From NCBI GenBank assembly GCA_947568835.1, contig OX387609.1, positions 1,926,001 to 1,990,000 on the forward strand: 64,000 nt of DNA, given 5' to 3'. The translations under genes were made by a program, and so were the position numbers. The notes beneath the pieces are model-generated. The model was not told where the DNA came from. It ran no database searches and saw only the letters and a program-made list of their open reading frames with translations. The stretch's first letter is position 1; each line of letters begins with the position of its first letter. Shown here piece by piece: positions 35,523-47,899 of this stretch. The DNA comes from Protonemura montana. Lineage: Eukaryota > Arthropoda > Insecta > Plecoptera > Nemouridae.

Positions 35523-37855
35523 CCGTTTCCAAAAAAATACGTCTCTAAGCACAACACAACAATCAAACTTTAAAGCTCTGTTGGTCAAAGAAAGTTAGCC
35601 ACAGTAATCTTAAGATAATTCTAAAACAAGGAAGTATTGACAACTAAAGTTTCAACAACGAAGAGCATCTGATATTGCTCAGCTGAGACCATATGTTCAA
35701 AATTACAAAGACATTCTAATCTCAAGTCACCTAATAATTACTTGTCAACACTGCGTTTCACATAAATTTCCTTGAAACACAATAATTCAGAGAAGCCCAA
35801 TCTCCAGACAAAGCCAGACCTAGCTCATCTGGGTGAGGAATTGGGTCTACGATCGGTAGTCTGCTGAGGTTGTCCAAGTTTCATGCCATGCAAGGGAGGG
35901 GTGGGGGTGGACTTGCGAATGGGGCCCGACTTAAGGCTCACCACAACCCTGCACGAGGCACTCTGAGACCGCATTAGGGGTGCCCACCTCTCGGCTAACT
36001 GGCCTCTGAATGATAGGGAGAAGAGTATCCCAATTATGTCTTTTGTTACCGGTATAGAATGGGAGTTGGTGGTCTTTTCATGTGAACTTTCAGGTAAGAG
36101 GAAATGCAGGATTTGGTGAGAAAATTGAGATTAAAACTAGATCTGAGATGAGAAAGGTCGACAATGGTTTGAAATTACTTTCGAAACTTAATTCATCTGA
36201 ATTTAAGACAACTGATTCAGAGTGAAGCTGTTACTTTATGAGAACTAAGTATTTTGACAGAATGGAAAGCAGCGAATCAGCAAGTTGAATCTGTGTGCCA
36301 GATTTTTAGCACCACGTTAAGTAATTAACAGACTGTTAAGAAACAAAAAGCATCTACTGAATGGTTGTTGCCAAGTAAATAACATATAAACGGACTGTTA
36401 GATTCTAAGAAAAGCCCTACAAAACGGATATTTAGAAAATAAAATATAGTTTGGTTTCCAAATGCTGTGGTTGATCCATCACAAAGATTAAAGTTCACAA
36501 AGTTCACTGCACTTTCGTTCCAAAGCAAGTTCAACAAAGCTTTTGTTGATAACGAAACTATTTTGATTTTTGCCAACTCAATTGGTAAAAATATGAGGAT
36601 CAGCGATTTTATCTTCAAAACTCCACAAGTAAATATTTTGACAGAGATATTTTTGAAAAGTATTTTTTTTTTGGGAAAAATACAAAAGCTTTGTCCTCGT
36701 ATAGTAATTGAAACTACATATTGTCCAACGCAGCGAAGCAATGAAATCGATATTGCACGAGTCCAGCGTTTCTCCAGCCAATAACTCCAGCAAGTATATT
36801 AATCTATAGACAACGTTGATAGCTGACGTGTCCGCAGCGCCAGTGGAGCGCCACGTGCTGGTGACACGTGCCAAGATGGTTATTACCAGCTCAACATCTC
36901 AGTTAATAATAACAAGAGTTGTCCACTATCGGCCAGTGGCGAGCGGTTGATGTCGACTTCATACGAAGCCAGTGCTGGTCTTTGATGGGCGATTCGGTGA
37001 ATAGATATGAAAATGTGGGTCTAGGGGTACTTAACTTACTGAAATTTTCTTACTGAACTTTTTATATCCGTAAGTGTAAATACTCCTGAGGGTAAACTAA
37101 ATTTTAATCGAGTAATGAAGATTAATTAGGGCCAGTTTTACAACGCCTGTTAAATTTAATATGTGACAGTTAAAAAAACTCATCCCCATAATCATATCCC
37201 AACAGATACTTATATTTTCATCTTAACGGCACGTTGTCTTTTTTAAAACTGTTTGTTGAATATTTTCCTGGTACAATCAAGACAATGGCTGTGGTTATTT
37301 TTTCCTATAATCAGACTTTCCAAGTTATGGCCATCAGCTAAAATGGCCGATCACAACTTTCTTAGAACATGAAATGAGAACAACCTTTACGTTAATGTTA
37401 CAAAAAGGCTTTTGACCGGCCATTTTAAGCAAAGTTCATCTTATTCTGAGAATATTTGTACTACTTGCAAATTGTGGTAAGGAGATATCTGTGAAATTAT
37501 CATATTAAACGGAATTTCAAGAGAGTCTGACTGAGTTATTTTAATTTTAAATTTGCATTCCAATGTGACAACAAAAAAATGCCGTTACTTTACTAAGCAG
37601 TAGCTGGAAAAGCACAAATCACGTTTCAGAAAGTGTACAAATAATTAAACTTAGATCCTTTGCACCAAGAAAAGACCTTTGGTAGGAATTATAAAGGACT
37701 TTCAGGACTCCAAAAAAAGGCGAAAATTAAACCGAGTTCTCAAAATTTCATATCAAGGCAAAGTATTGTTTGGTTTCCATACTGGAGTTGTATTTTCCAT
37801 GACGCACGGGTTACATGGGTATAACTGCAGTGCATTCAAAATACTAAATTCTAAG
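35523..37855. other. No supported gene (except the MITE at 36305)
   Basis: Overlapping opposite-strand frames at 36325-36874 are AT-driven and contradict each other. A GC-richer patch at 36800-36970 contains CACGTG words and CCAAGATGGTT, without an exon that can be defended. Confidence 0.4.
36305..36412 (+). mobile_element. ~113-bp MITE copy
   Basis: Same order of blocks as 51840-51952 and the inverted copy at 6313-6428: CGTTAAGTAATTAACAG, a GAATGGTTGTTGCCAAG centre, and GGACTGTTAGATT near the end. The internal ends are complementary, so the element folds on itself. There is no coding capacity, consistent with a non-autonomous DNA transposon. Confidence 0.65.
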
Positions 37856-38050
37856 ATGACGTCCATCACAAAAGTGCTGTTCCTGTTATTCCTCAGTTCC
37901 TCCACTGCATTCTGTAGCCAAGATGGCTGGACGTTGATAGATCAACCCCACCCTTTCTTGGGATATCCGGTCCAGGGACAGGACGGAACCTGTTTCGATC
38001 TTTCGGGATTGATTTGTTACTGCGTTGAAGTCGGGAATGGCAATATGTAG
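37856..38050 (+). CDS. Candidate small secreted peptide (64 aa)
   Basis: An ATG in fair context (CTAAGATGA) opens 64 codons that end in TAG. The first 20 residues look like a signal peptide: a lysine at position 6, then VLFLLFLSSSTAF, with a plausible cleavage after residue 20. The predicted mature part is about 44 residues. It starts SQDGWTLIDQ, has proline/glycine-rich HPFLGYPVQGQDG, and holds three cysteines in a CFDLSGLICYC cluster. An odd number of cysteines and the short tail suggest either an incomplete (spliced) gene, of which this is the first exon, or a chance frame. A donor-like GTGAGT at 38070 lies after the stop. No family is recognised. Confidence 0.35.
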   Translation: MTSITKVLFLLFLSSSTAFCSQDGWTLIDQPHPFLGYPVQGQDGTCFDLSGLICYCVEVGNGNM

Positions 38051-40619
38051 CTGGTTTCTGCATTAGCAGTTTGTGAGTATATTGCTAGGCTATCTTGTTA
38101 TATCCTTGGCTTGTCACTTAACAGGGTTTAAATACCGTAAATATATAAGTATATAAATATATTAGTATATACATTAATATATATTAATATTTGTAAAATA
38201 TTTAAGAAATATGAGATAAACACTCCCAAAATGGGGTTTTCTTTAAAAGATTGAAAGACATTAGCTATTATATCTTAAAACTAGTTCAATTTTTGCAAAA
38301 TAGGGTGACTTTTCAAAGATTCAAACACTGTAACGTTCAAAAATGTTTAAAATTATGATGAAATTTATTTCTCTTTTATTTCTTTTAGATTTCTTTTAGC
38401 TTAACTCAAGGCAAATAAAAATAAAAAAACATGTCTTCCAAATTGGTGCTGCAATTTCAGATCGAAATCGTGTCGTTCTAGTGTTCGGAGGACAAATTCC
38501 ACTTGACAGGGAAGAGAAAATCCGTTTGGCGAAACAGTTCGTAAGAGATAGTGAGAAATGAGAAGTAATTTTCCTTTTTTTGTGAGTACTCCTTTACAAA
38601 TTACACGCGTAAGTGGTCTGGACGGATCAAAACATAGCCAAACCATTCGTGCTCACATAAAGCAAACAAAACACGCTTCAATGATAAGCGCCGATCAGAA
38701 AGATCTGAATGCTTCGCTCACAATAGACAATGTGATCAATTTCAGCAAAGTCGAAATGGCTGCAAGTATTGCAATACACTAAAAATGATCTTTTTCATTT
38801 TTAAACTTAATTTTTACCCTTTTGTCAAGCTACTGGTTCACCAAAATGTTTACAGTTTAAGTGATGAAAATGAATTGGCTATATGCTGGTTTGTGTTGAA
38901 ATAAAAATACAAATAATAATTAAGTATAATATATCACGACTGCTGAACTGTAAGCTCTAGTCCAAATCTTCTGATACATGTCAAGTCTTGCCCAGGTTTT
39001 AACCCGTCTTAAGAAATATCTCTCTAGATATCAAAGTCATTGCGTACCACCATTACCTGGCTGGTTGACGCTTTATGCAGATTATAAGCTGCATATTGCG
39101 TCAAATTTTGCAGTTAATCTACCTGATTGACCTAATTGGGCAATTAGCGGTGTCCCATTCGGTTACGCTCACAACGATATAGGGCAATGCGTTCCAATTT
39201 GATCCAGTGATGGTGCTATTGGACCATTAAGGGGACAGAATTTCGATTGATGCTACGTTTACATTGAAGTAGATGATTATTGGTATGCAATTTCGCCGAT
39301 TGGACTGTTAGTTTTCAATTTGCAACGAAAGAGCACCCATAAATGGCACTAAAAATAACATGTTTTGAACACTTTTTTAAATTCCCTGAGCACCAAATTG
39401 CCAGTTTTTTTTTTAGCTTTTTGAAAACGACAACAGTAATTTTCTTTAAAAAACGTCAAATTCTGTTTTATTCGCAGCTCTTAACCGAAATTATCAGTCG
39501 TGACGCGTGCATGCCGCTTTTTCATTTGCCAAATTAGCAATCAAAATATTCAAATTGGTAAAATCTACACTCACAAAATACACAGCGTGTGTGGTTGCAC
39601 ATTAAAACCACATTTCAAAGTGACGGAAGCTATTGACATTCACCGGACAGAAAGCAATCATTCCCAGTGCTTAGCAAGTGCCAGCCGTACAACAGCATAG
39701 AAGCAAAAAGGTTGCACCGAAAAAATGTTAGGTTATCCAACAATTTCACTTAAATAAAAGAGTTTTCCGAAATATTTTGTATTTCTTAACATTTCCATAA
39801 TTTTAATCCTAGAAATACCGTGGCTAACATATTAGGTTTGCATAAAAAAAGAGTCCCATCAGACGATCTCAGCATCTCTGTTAGCAGGCAGCTATTGAAT
39901 ATTTTTCTACTACATTTTGATCCTAGTATAATCGCAGTTTTTTAAATAAATATCACTTTAACTAGCAAAAAAATATGAAACTTCGGCCCTCCTAAACCTG
40001 ATTTTGACTTCAATGATCAGACAAACAAACTAAAACCAGACCCACACACAGAAACTATACGCTTTGTGCGTAAAGTTTGAACGTGAAACTATTAGAGCTA
40101 ATTTGCAACTAGAATTTTCTCCCTCCAGATCCTCGCCATATAATTTTAACTTCCAAACAGTCGTCCATGTTTCCGAATCACCCAACAAACCACAGTCTGT
40201 AAGGGTCATGTGCTTTAACACGTTTACCGGCATCGATGAAACCACGGCATACGATTCGCCCAAAGTTGGGCGCTATGTTTCATCACGTTTGTTCGGTGTA
40301 ATCGTGTTTACCCGATTACCTACTCGTCACCTTCTACTAATTTCCGTCCGAACCTCGAATCTAGAGTCTGCACGTCATGTTGGTTTGTCATGCTTACAGT
40401 GGCTTAGTAACAAAATTTCAGGTGCCATTTTAGACGCTAACAGTGGCTAAACAGTGGCTGACGGAGTCGAAAAAAGTGCTTCACGAAATTTGCTTTTAAA
40501 TTGGTGGTAAGCGTTGAAAAAGATACCCAAAGAATCTTTAAAGTCGATTCCAAAGTCAAAAAGTTTAAAAACCTCGGTTAATAAGCAGGTTAGTATTGAC
40601 CAAACCTGACTGGTTTCTG
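38051..40619. other. No supported gene
   Basis: Contains an AT microsatellite-like tract at 38135-38195 (TATATTAATAT words). The 128-codon plus frame at 40064-40450 overlaps a minus-strand frame and has no domain or ATG at its beginning. Nothing else is recognisable. Confidence 0.45.
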
Positions 40620-40857
40620 TACTTATACGTACGGTCTACTCACAGGAGGCAACACTGTCTTAAGACGTCCTTTCTTATGGATGAAACAACTAGAAGAACA
40701 GGATTCCTAAACAAATACACGCAATAGAGAGGTTGATAAGATAGTCAAACTAAAATTAACCTCTACAACCTTAACAAAACTGGTCGTAATTTGATAGTAG
40801 GTAATACATCGAAACACTGACCCAGCGCAGTGTTGCCTTAGCTTTAGTTATTTTTAG
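40620..40857 (-). mobile_element. 5S rRNA-derived SINE, degenerate copy
   Basis: The blocks ACGTACGGTCTACTCACAGG, GAACAGGATTCCTAAACAAA, AGAGAGGTTGATAAGATAG, AACAAAACTGGTCGT and CTGACCCAGCGCAGTGTTGC appear in family order, but the 3' domain is lost and internal deletions are visible. One head unit is present. Confidence 0.65.
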
Positions 40858-42932
40858 AAGTAGTAATTTTTTAACGCAAAGTTAAACTCAGATGATCGTA
40901 GACCTGTCTTTTTAAGTATGCACAGTACATTATTCGAAACAATTAAGTGTACTTTCAACTATATTTATTTAGTAACATAGGTGTTAAGTAAACAATATTG
41001 TAACCTATTTCACACCAGAGACTGCATATCAAACAGGTATTATAATAATATATTAAAACGCTTCAACAACTACTTCATCATTACTTGCATCGTGAAACAC
41101 GTAGATTCGAAAACAACTCCGGGCGTCACGTGGTCTTTGCAAGAAAGTCAGCGTCCAAGTTGCATGCCACGTCGCTCCAGGGGCACCAACTTCACGCTTC
41201 TTGCTTTGCGCTCTCTAGCGACTGACGTCACGCTAGGACGCGGTGCTTGCCGACGCTGGGTTGTAAACGGAAACTCAAACGTGAAGACACATCGTAGTCT
41301 AGTGAAAGATAATTAGACGTCGCCGTCGAGGGTAAAGGGGGAGGCGTTTGGCAGCATCGAGGTAATAGACTTTCATGAAGATAAATAAACACTTGGATGT
41401 CACTTCAAGTTTTGTCTTTAGATGTCATTACTGGCTAAAAAATATTTTTGGTAAAAATTTAGCTTTTTATTTCTGGTACAATACCCGTCAATTGAAAGTT
41501 ATGTATTTATTTGATTATTTATTATTTGTTGCTCGGGTATCAACTATCCTTTTTATTTGATTGGTGGGAGGCTAACATTTGTCCTATTAACTTATTCATC
41601 TTTATATATTTATCTTTTACTAGCTGAAACACAAATCTGTAACCTAACCCAGAATTAAAACCTAGTGGCAAAGTTTAACTAGAACAAAACTGACTTTCTT
41701 CATGACAAGGTAAACAAATGTTTATTCACGTTGTCACAGGAGACAATTACCAACGCATTACTTTATTAAAACAAGTGTGTTTACTTTTACTAAATAAGTT
41801 TTGTTTTGCGCCTTGAATTCCACGCGTGGGGACAATTTTTGTCCAAAGTTTTAAGCATGACCTAGATTCTGCATCGAGGGCGAAAGCTTGCCTGAACATT
41901 CACTTGTTTGGCTTGGAGGAAAAGTGTGAAAGTGACTTTATTGGTGTTTTTTTTTTTTATACATTTTGACAAAGTTTTGATCCTTTTGATATTGAATTTT
42001 ATATTAGTCTACCCCTATTTTTACTCCAAAATAAGTGCTCGGACTAAATGAAAGTACAATTAACCTTAAAAACATAACCTGCATACAATCTCGATTTTTC
42101 CCCCAAAACAAACTGCCTGTGAATTTCTTAAAAAGCCATACTATCCAGTGGCGCTGGTGGCTGTTGTTTGTGCCGAGGCCGGTAAACCACAAAGCAAGTC
42201 AATGTAATGGTAATGGTAATGATGTAATTACGTTGTATAGACTTGAACCTTGTGGCGGCGTGCGTAGTACGTGCTATCATGTCCCGTACCAGCCGCTAGG
42301 AGCGCTAGGGGCTGGTGAAAGTTGAAGCTTGCTACGTGGCGACATCTTTCAACGGAGACAAACTTTCGCGGAGAGATTTTCAAACTTACTTTCTACGGTA
42401 GTAAACTTTGATGATATTTGAATTAGATTTAATTTATTTTTGACGCTTTTAGTTGGGCTTTAAACTTGGGACGGGTGAATGATATTAAGGAGAAGATTTT
42501 ACTTTTTATTAGCTTTTCGTACACTTACAAATTGTGTCAACGCTTAGTTTTAGCTTTAAAAATGTCTGGCTTACGAGAAAACCGCCGGTTCACATGAACA
42601 CATTTCAAACATTTTCAAAATAGGAACTATTTTGATAAAAACTATTGTTAGGAATAAAACTGCCTCTAGTGTTGTGTACGATTTTTATTTCATTAAACAC
42701 ATAAATAGATGGTGAACAAAAATAACGCCTGAAACGAAAAAACAAGATTGGGACGACAAACACGACGAAATTTGTTTTCTCTAGTTTCCAATCTTAGAAT
42801 CTGACTAAATAACTTTCAGCAAATGTGAAAAAATTAAGTACTCTTTACTTAGCATCCGGTAAAATCGCGAGTGAATAAAACATAAATAAGCCATAAATTA
42901 GCTGAAGTTAATTATTTCACTCTCAGAACCCT
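40858..42932. other. No supported gene; CpG-rich island with CRE at 41100-41350
   Basis: The island at 41100-41350 is clearly GC-rich and contains a perfect TGACGTCA at 41223-41230 followed by CGCT, the same 12-bp word as at 28135. This looks like a promoter or enhancer, though no transcript start can be fixed. The remaining sequence is AT-rich. Confidence 0.35.
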
Positions 42933-43320
42933 ACTTTTTTATTTATTTATTTATTTATTTATTTGTTTTTGGAATCAGTAGTGTAAATAATTCAGAGTGA
43001 TACATCGTCAACAATCCATCAGAATATGCATAAAGACATAATTCAGTATTCCGCAGCTTTCCAGTCTTGCAGGAACTCGTCAGCTTTATAAAATTCTCCA
43101 GTCATTAAAAATTACCTAATTTTTACGTAGAACAATCTGGTATTACCCTGACCTCTAATTTCATCCGGTAGTGCTCTAAATAATTGTCTTCCTTTAAGAT
43201 ATAGCCCAGATTCATACAGTGCCGTTTTATGCGATTGTGATTGTGGCAAAGATTTAAATCTAGTAGGTACTATATGAATGATCATGTTCATTTGTAAATA
43301 ATCCAGGATTTTGTTTTAAC
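42933..43320 (-). mobile_element. LINE 3' end: reverse-transcriptase C-terminus plus (TAAA)n tail
   Basis: On the minus strand, 43285 to 43136 translates to a stretch ending HKTALYESGLYLKGRQLF, then RALPDEIR. This is the typical end of a non-LTR reverse transcriptase (an aromatic/leucine block before an LP-x-EIR-type motif). The frame then breaks and a short 3' UTR runs into an AAATA/TAAA microsatellite at 42933-42964, the usual LINE tail. The copy is 5'-truncated and dead. Confidence 0.6.
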
Positions 43321-44221
43321 AAAGGAGACAATCTCTAAAAAAAAAAAAAAATACAGAAGAAGGTAAGTATGCTAAGACTTCTAAAAACTCCCCCATCATC
43401 TTCACCATCTTCACCAACGCCATTACACCTCCTGCATACATCACAGACCTTCATCACCAACGCCATCCGCACAAACCTTCATCACCACGCCAACCCGCAA
43501 CCAAGCCACCGCCTTCTGTGTTTGCTTTGCCTGCTATGTGCCACGTCGCGGACGTAGTGTGCATAGCCACCAGCATTTCCGGCGGCGCGCTCTCTGCAGC
43601 GAGAGCCAATTATAAGACTGGTTTCCGGTGTGTTCCCCTTTGTAGACGCCTGCCCCGGCAAGTTGTTCGTGACACTCGGCTGGTGAATTACGCAGACCGC
43701 AGTCACGACCACGTGGTCAAGAAGAAATGCTTTGTGCGGCAGCTAGGAGTCGCTTTATGTGTTTTGGTTCCTTCGAGTTTGGCTAAGATTGGTTGGTGGT
43801 AGTTCAACACAGTTGACTTCCCTGAGTGCGTACAGTAAAAACACTCACCAGTAAATAAATCTGTTCATTGGTATTTATTTTAAGATGGCAGATTGAATGC
43901 ACTGCGTCATGCATTCTTACTGAAGGTCGTTTTCTTTTTAAATACGTGGAATTTATGGGATTTATGGTCAGTTAGCTAATGACCTTGCTTTTTTTTACAA
44001 GATGGACGGCGTTTATTGAAGTACCAAACGTTGAATGAACGTGACTTTTATAAGGTTATAAATACGCTTAATAAAATAATCAATTACAATGTTACTCAAA
44101 ATCAAGTACGGAACGCTGACGAAGGGAATTTTCACGAAGATTTATCATGGAGCTCGGTGATAATTAGGCAGTTTTAATTATTCATCTTAGTTGGGTCAGG
44201 TTTGACTAATATCTCGCCTCC
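43321..44221. other. No supported gene; GC-richer island at 43480-43800
   Basis: The island contains CCAATTATAAG and CACGTGG words and open frames on both strands (43482-43712 minus, 43518-43802 plus) without domain similarity. It could be a promoter region. The flanks are AT-rich. Confidence 0.3.
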
Positions 44222-44520
44222 TAGTTGAAGTGTTTGTTAAAACTGTTGCCATGACGACTTCCAATCACAAGCAGTGAAATTCAGATGTTTCTGTGAGCTA
44301 GAGATCCAACTTATAGTTGGACATTTTGTTGAAACTGTTGCCATGACGACTTCCAATCACATGCAGTGAAATTCAGATGTTTCTGTGAGCTAGAGATCCA
44401 AATTATAGTTGAACATTTTGTTGAAACTGTTGCCATGACGACTTCCAATCACATGCAGTGAAATTCAGATGTTTCTGTGAGCTAGAGATCCAACTTATAG
44501 TTGAACAGTTTGGTAAAACC
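44222..44520. repeat. 92-bp tandem repeat, 3 units
   Basis: The word AACTGTTGCCATGACGACTT recurs at 44241, 44333 and 44425. The units share GCAGTGAAATTCAGATGTTT and GTGAGCTAGAGATCCAA and differ by a handful of substitutions. The edges on both sides are partial units. Confidence 0.95.
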
Positions 44521-46532
44521 TGGCCGCGCTAAAAATTAAAATTTCGTCGCATTTTGATGAAAAATTATCAAAGAAAACAATATTTTACACCAGTTGCTAA
44601 CGGAAATACCCCAGCTATGCCCGGTTTCTTCCCAGACTGAATCAGTTCTTGTTAAACAATGATTTTCCGTTAAATTACGCACTCTTACCAAATCGACTGT
44701 GTAATTATATTATTCAATACTTGAACCCACTTACCAACATACCAAAAACCCAATGTAATCATGCCGAAAACGAATCCTTTTTATATCCAGTAGCGTATCC
44801 AATAAGAGCTCAAATATTAGCATTGCGTTTCCAAAAATCTTTCCATGCCATTTAATCATGATTAACGGTTAATATATTCATGCCGTAAGGAGAAGAAAAT
44901 TTGGTTACTTGTGATTACAATCCTGGCTTTTCTCAACTTGTGCTACGGGCAGAGATTCGAAGAGAATCATGAACTGCCAAGCCTCAAGGCAGCTTCAATC
45001 GATTCATTCTACAAACCAATTGTTCAAAATCTCACAACTTTCTATCAAGTTACAGCGTCTTTCTACTCACCAAACGGCCTAAGATTAAAGAAGACATCCC
45101 TTAAAAAAAAATCACCCCCAAAAAATTACTTTTGACTTCACTTTAATCTTTGCCGCGCATATAACCCAGGCACATCTCTTAAATCTTAATCTAACCAAGC
45201 CGTTCCTTAATAGCTGGAACTGTACTACTCGTTATCCCCCTAAAGACCGCCCTAAAGTGGGTGGAGGTGACATTTCGGGGTCGGCCGACCGGCGTCAAGG
45301 GGTGGGTGCGTACAATTGTCTCTTCTTCTTCTTGCTGAGAACTGAGCGAGACGAAGCGAAGGTTCAGTGCATGATGACGAGGGAGAAACAGAGATATAGC
45401 TACGGACCGGAGTGGAAAGTGAATGCTAAGAGAATGTTGAGACAGACGAACAGAGATTTCTGAGCGTCGAAACATTTGGCAGGACGTGACGTCAGCGGGA
45501 GCTAAGACCTAGAGGTGAAAGTACGTCGCGGCGTTGACAATGAATAATGGAGTCTGGATTCGAGTCTGCGCGCTGAGGGGTGTTTTTATTAAATGATCGT
45601 CAGGCGGGGATTCAGGCAGTTTGATTATATAACTAGGTAATCATGTGAGACAGAGAGGTTTTTGGTATCTAATGGCTAGACCTGATGGTCCACAATGCTA
45701 AGACCAGAGGATCTTTCATTTACAGACAAAGTTCATCACATTTTTCCTATGTTCAGTAGCGTTTATTTTGTATTTTAAATTTTGGAATTGTAAGACAAAA
45801 TGTATTAAAAAAATAAATACTTTCTTGGCGATTATTTCCAAAAAAACTTGTCGATCGACGTTTTGAGATTACAAAGGAGCGAATTTTTCTCTTGTAGAAC
45901 ATCGGCCCGGTCGTTCGGGCAGAAGAAAGCGGCAAATCAGGCCGACATATTTAAAAAACGATAATTTTTTCTGTGTGTTATAAAATTATTATACACTCAT
46001 AGTCATATATAATAACTTTCACCCATAAAATACCCACCAAGACCCCAACCACTATCTATTGAGCACCCTTTCTATCACGCACCCTTCCGGCAAGCTTTTT
46101 TGTGCGTGCGTTTGGGGGTGGTCTGAATTTGTGTGTGGTAATCACGCTGCACATAGACTTGTCACACCAATTAACCATCCAACCACACGGTATGTACGCC
46201 AATTATTTTGCGGCCTTTCAGCAAAACTGTACTCGCATTACTCTATCTCGTCCGTCCCACGTGGCCAGTGGCGGATCTGGGGGTCAAGCTTTCAAGCTTG
46301 TCACGAGGTTTTATAATTTAAAGGCAATGAAAAGTTCCAAAGCGATCCGTATTTGGGTTCATACCGTTGGCAAAACTGTTGCTGATCTAACACTTACAAA
46401 AAAACTGCAGATTCGACCACTTTTTCAACAGAAATACATACATGAGACAATGTTATCTAGAAATGTCTCTGCAAGCGATGATGTCACTGTGGAAACATAG
46501 ATTTGCGGAGAAAATTGTGTCTTCTGAACCAA
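44521..46532. other. No supported gene; possible degraded secreted-protein exon and CRE
   Basis: At 44887-45135 a plus-strand frame reads KEKKIWLLVITILAFLNLCY then GQRFEENHELPSLK, which resembles a signal peptide and mature start, but no in-frame ATG precedes it. It may be a pseudogene, an exon after a splice acceptor, or chance. A GC-richer patch at 45220-45560 contains a perfect TGACGTCA at 45487-45494. A CAGTGGCGGATCTGGGGG word at 46264 resembles a transposon end, but no partner was found. Confidence 0.3.
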
Positions 46533-46672
46533 AACATTTAGAACTGGGGACTGAATGCTTAGTAAAGGACAACTAAATTTCCCAACGTTTCGTAACTTGT
46601 ACCTGTTACTTCTTCAAGGGTTAAAGCAGTCCTGACAATTTTTTAAAACAAAAGAACCACAAAATATTAAGT
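46533..46672. mobile_element. Interspersed repeat R1, partial copy
   Basis: Begins within the family at ACTGGGGACTGAATGCTTAG. It continues through AAATTTCCCAACGTTTCGTA and CTTCTTCAAGGGTTAAAGCA to GTCCTGACAATTTTTTAAAA. The start block with the TAGACTCATG word is missing. Confidence 0.6.
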
Positions 46673-47899
46673 TCAAGCTAAAATCGATTTAGTGTCTTCT
46701 TATTAATTTCGGTTTCTTGGAAAGTTGGCTTTCGAACATAAAGTTTCAGCAGCAAAAATACACCAACACATAAAAATTCGCAAACGTTTACTGTCAAATT
46801 AATTCAAAACAACCTTTAAAAACGTCAACAAAAATTGACGTTTAGCTCATTTTTTCATTAACTCCACAACCTTAGAATTAAAAACATGACCCAATCAGAG
46901 TATTTAGCATCAGAACTTACCTTTTTCATCCACAATACTTGATGTGCTGTTATTTAATTCATAAATCACCACTGTTTTTGCACACACTTCCAACCAATCC
47001 ACGTAGTTCACCGACCCCCACGTGAACGCCACTGCACAGCACGAGGCTAACCACGGTATTTGCATGGCTGGCTACGATAATAAATAATGTTTTAATTGAT
47101 CTATCACATAGCCACAGCGAGTCTCTGACTAAATAGAGAAACACACATGAGCTGTACATGTGTAGAATGGGGACAACTGACACAAGGATATTACACTGTT
47201 TCACTTCTTGTTGTTACAAAATTATGGATAATTTATTGTTATTGCGTGGTAATGTGACTGTTTTGTCAGTTCAATTGTCGAATTGTCTGACGATGTTACT
47301 TGTAGCAGTTTATTAGAGCAAATGTGCGTTTTGTTTGTGAGATTTTGATGGGCGGTCGATAACGAGAAGCTTGTTGGCTGCGAACGTAATGTTGATGTCG
47401 AACAATGTTTGCTAAATGGGTCTAATTCACTTATTTAATGATTAGATAAAACCAGATTTTTTAGCACCGTACCTTTTCATAATTAATTAGTATAGAGTAG
47501 CTAGGTCAACCTATTCGATGGTTTCTTCAGATATAAAAAGGATGAGTTTTAATTGCATTGGTAATTTAATTTATGGACAGATCAACAACGCAGTGCATTC
47601 TACAATAAAAGCCACACCACAAATATATAATTAAACTCAGTTCAGAAAACTTATAAATCATGTATCAACAAATGAAACATGAATAGTATGGCCATGCTGC
47701 AAAAAAATTCTTATGAAAAACCAGAACGATATTTTTCTAACAGGTAACTCTGTTAATTAGTCACAAAGTTATTTAACAATATTTATGACTTTTTTATGCT
47801 TTCACCTGCAACACTAAATTGAAATCAGATTCATATATCAGTGCCCATCACGGATACTTTAAATATTTTTCCCTTGAGAAATGCTTTGGTCAATTCTGT
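46673..47899. other. No supported gene
   Basis: AT-rich. The minus-strand frame at 46959-47204 has a hydrophobic patch but no coding support. Confidence 0.5.

Noticed and set aside
36325-36874. Three overlapping frames of 98-138 codons
   Set aside because: Composition is A/T-driven, there are no motifs and the strands are mutually contradictory; the region also includes part of a MITE.
40064-40450. 128-codon plus-strand frame
   Set aside because: It does not start with ATG, overlaps a minus-strand frame of similar quality and shows no domain.
46264-46282. CAGTGGCGGATCTGGGGG as a transposon end
   Set aside because: No partner end or target duplication was found; the CAGTGG word is frequent in the window.
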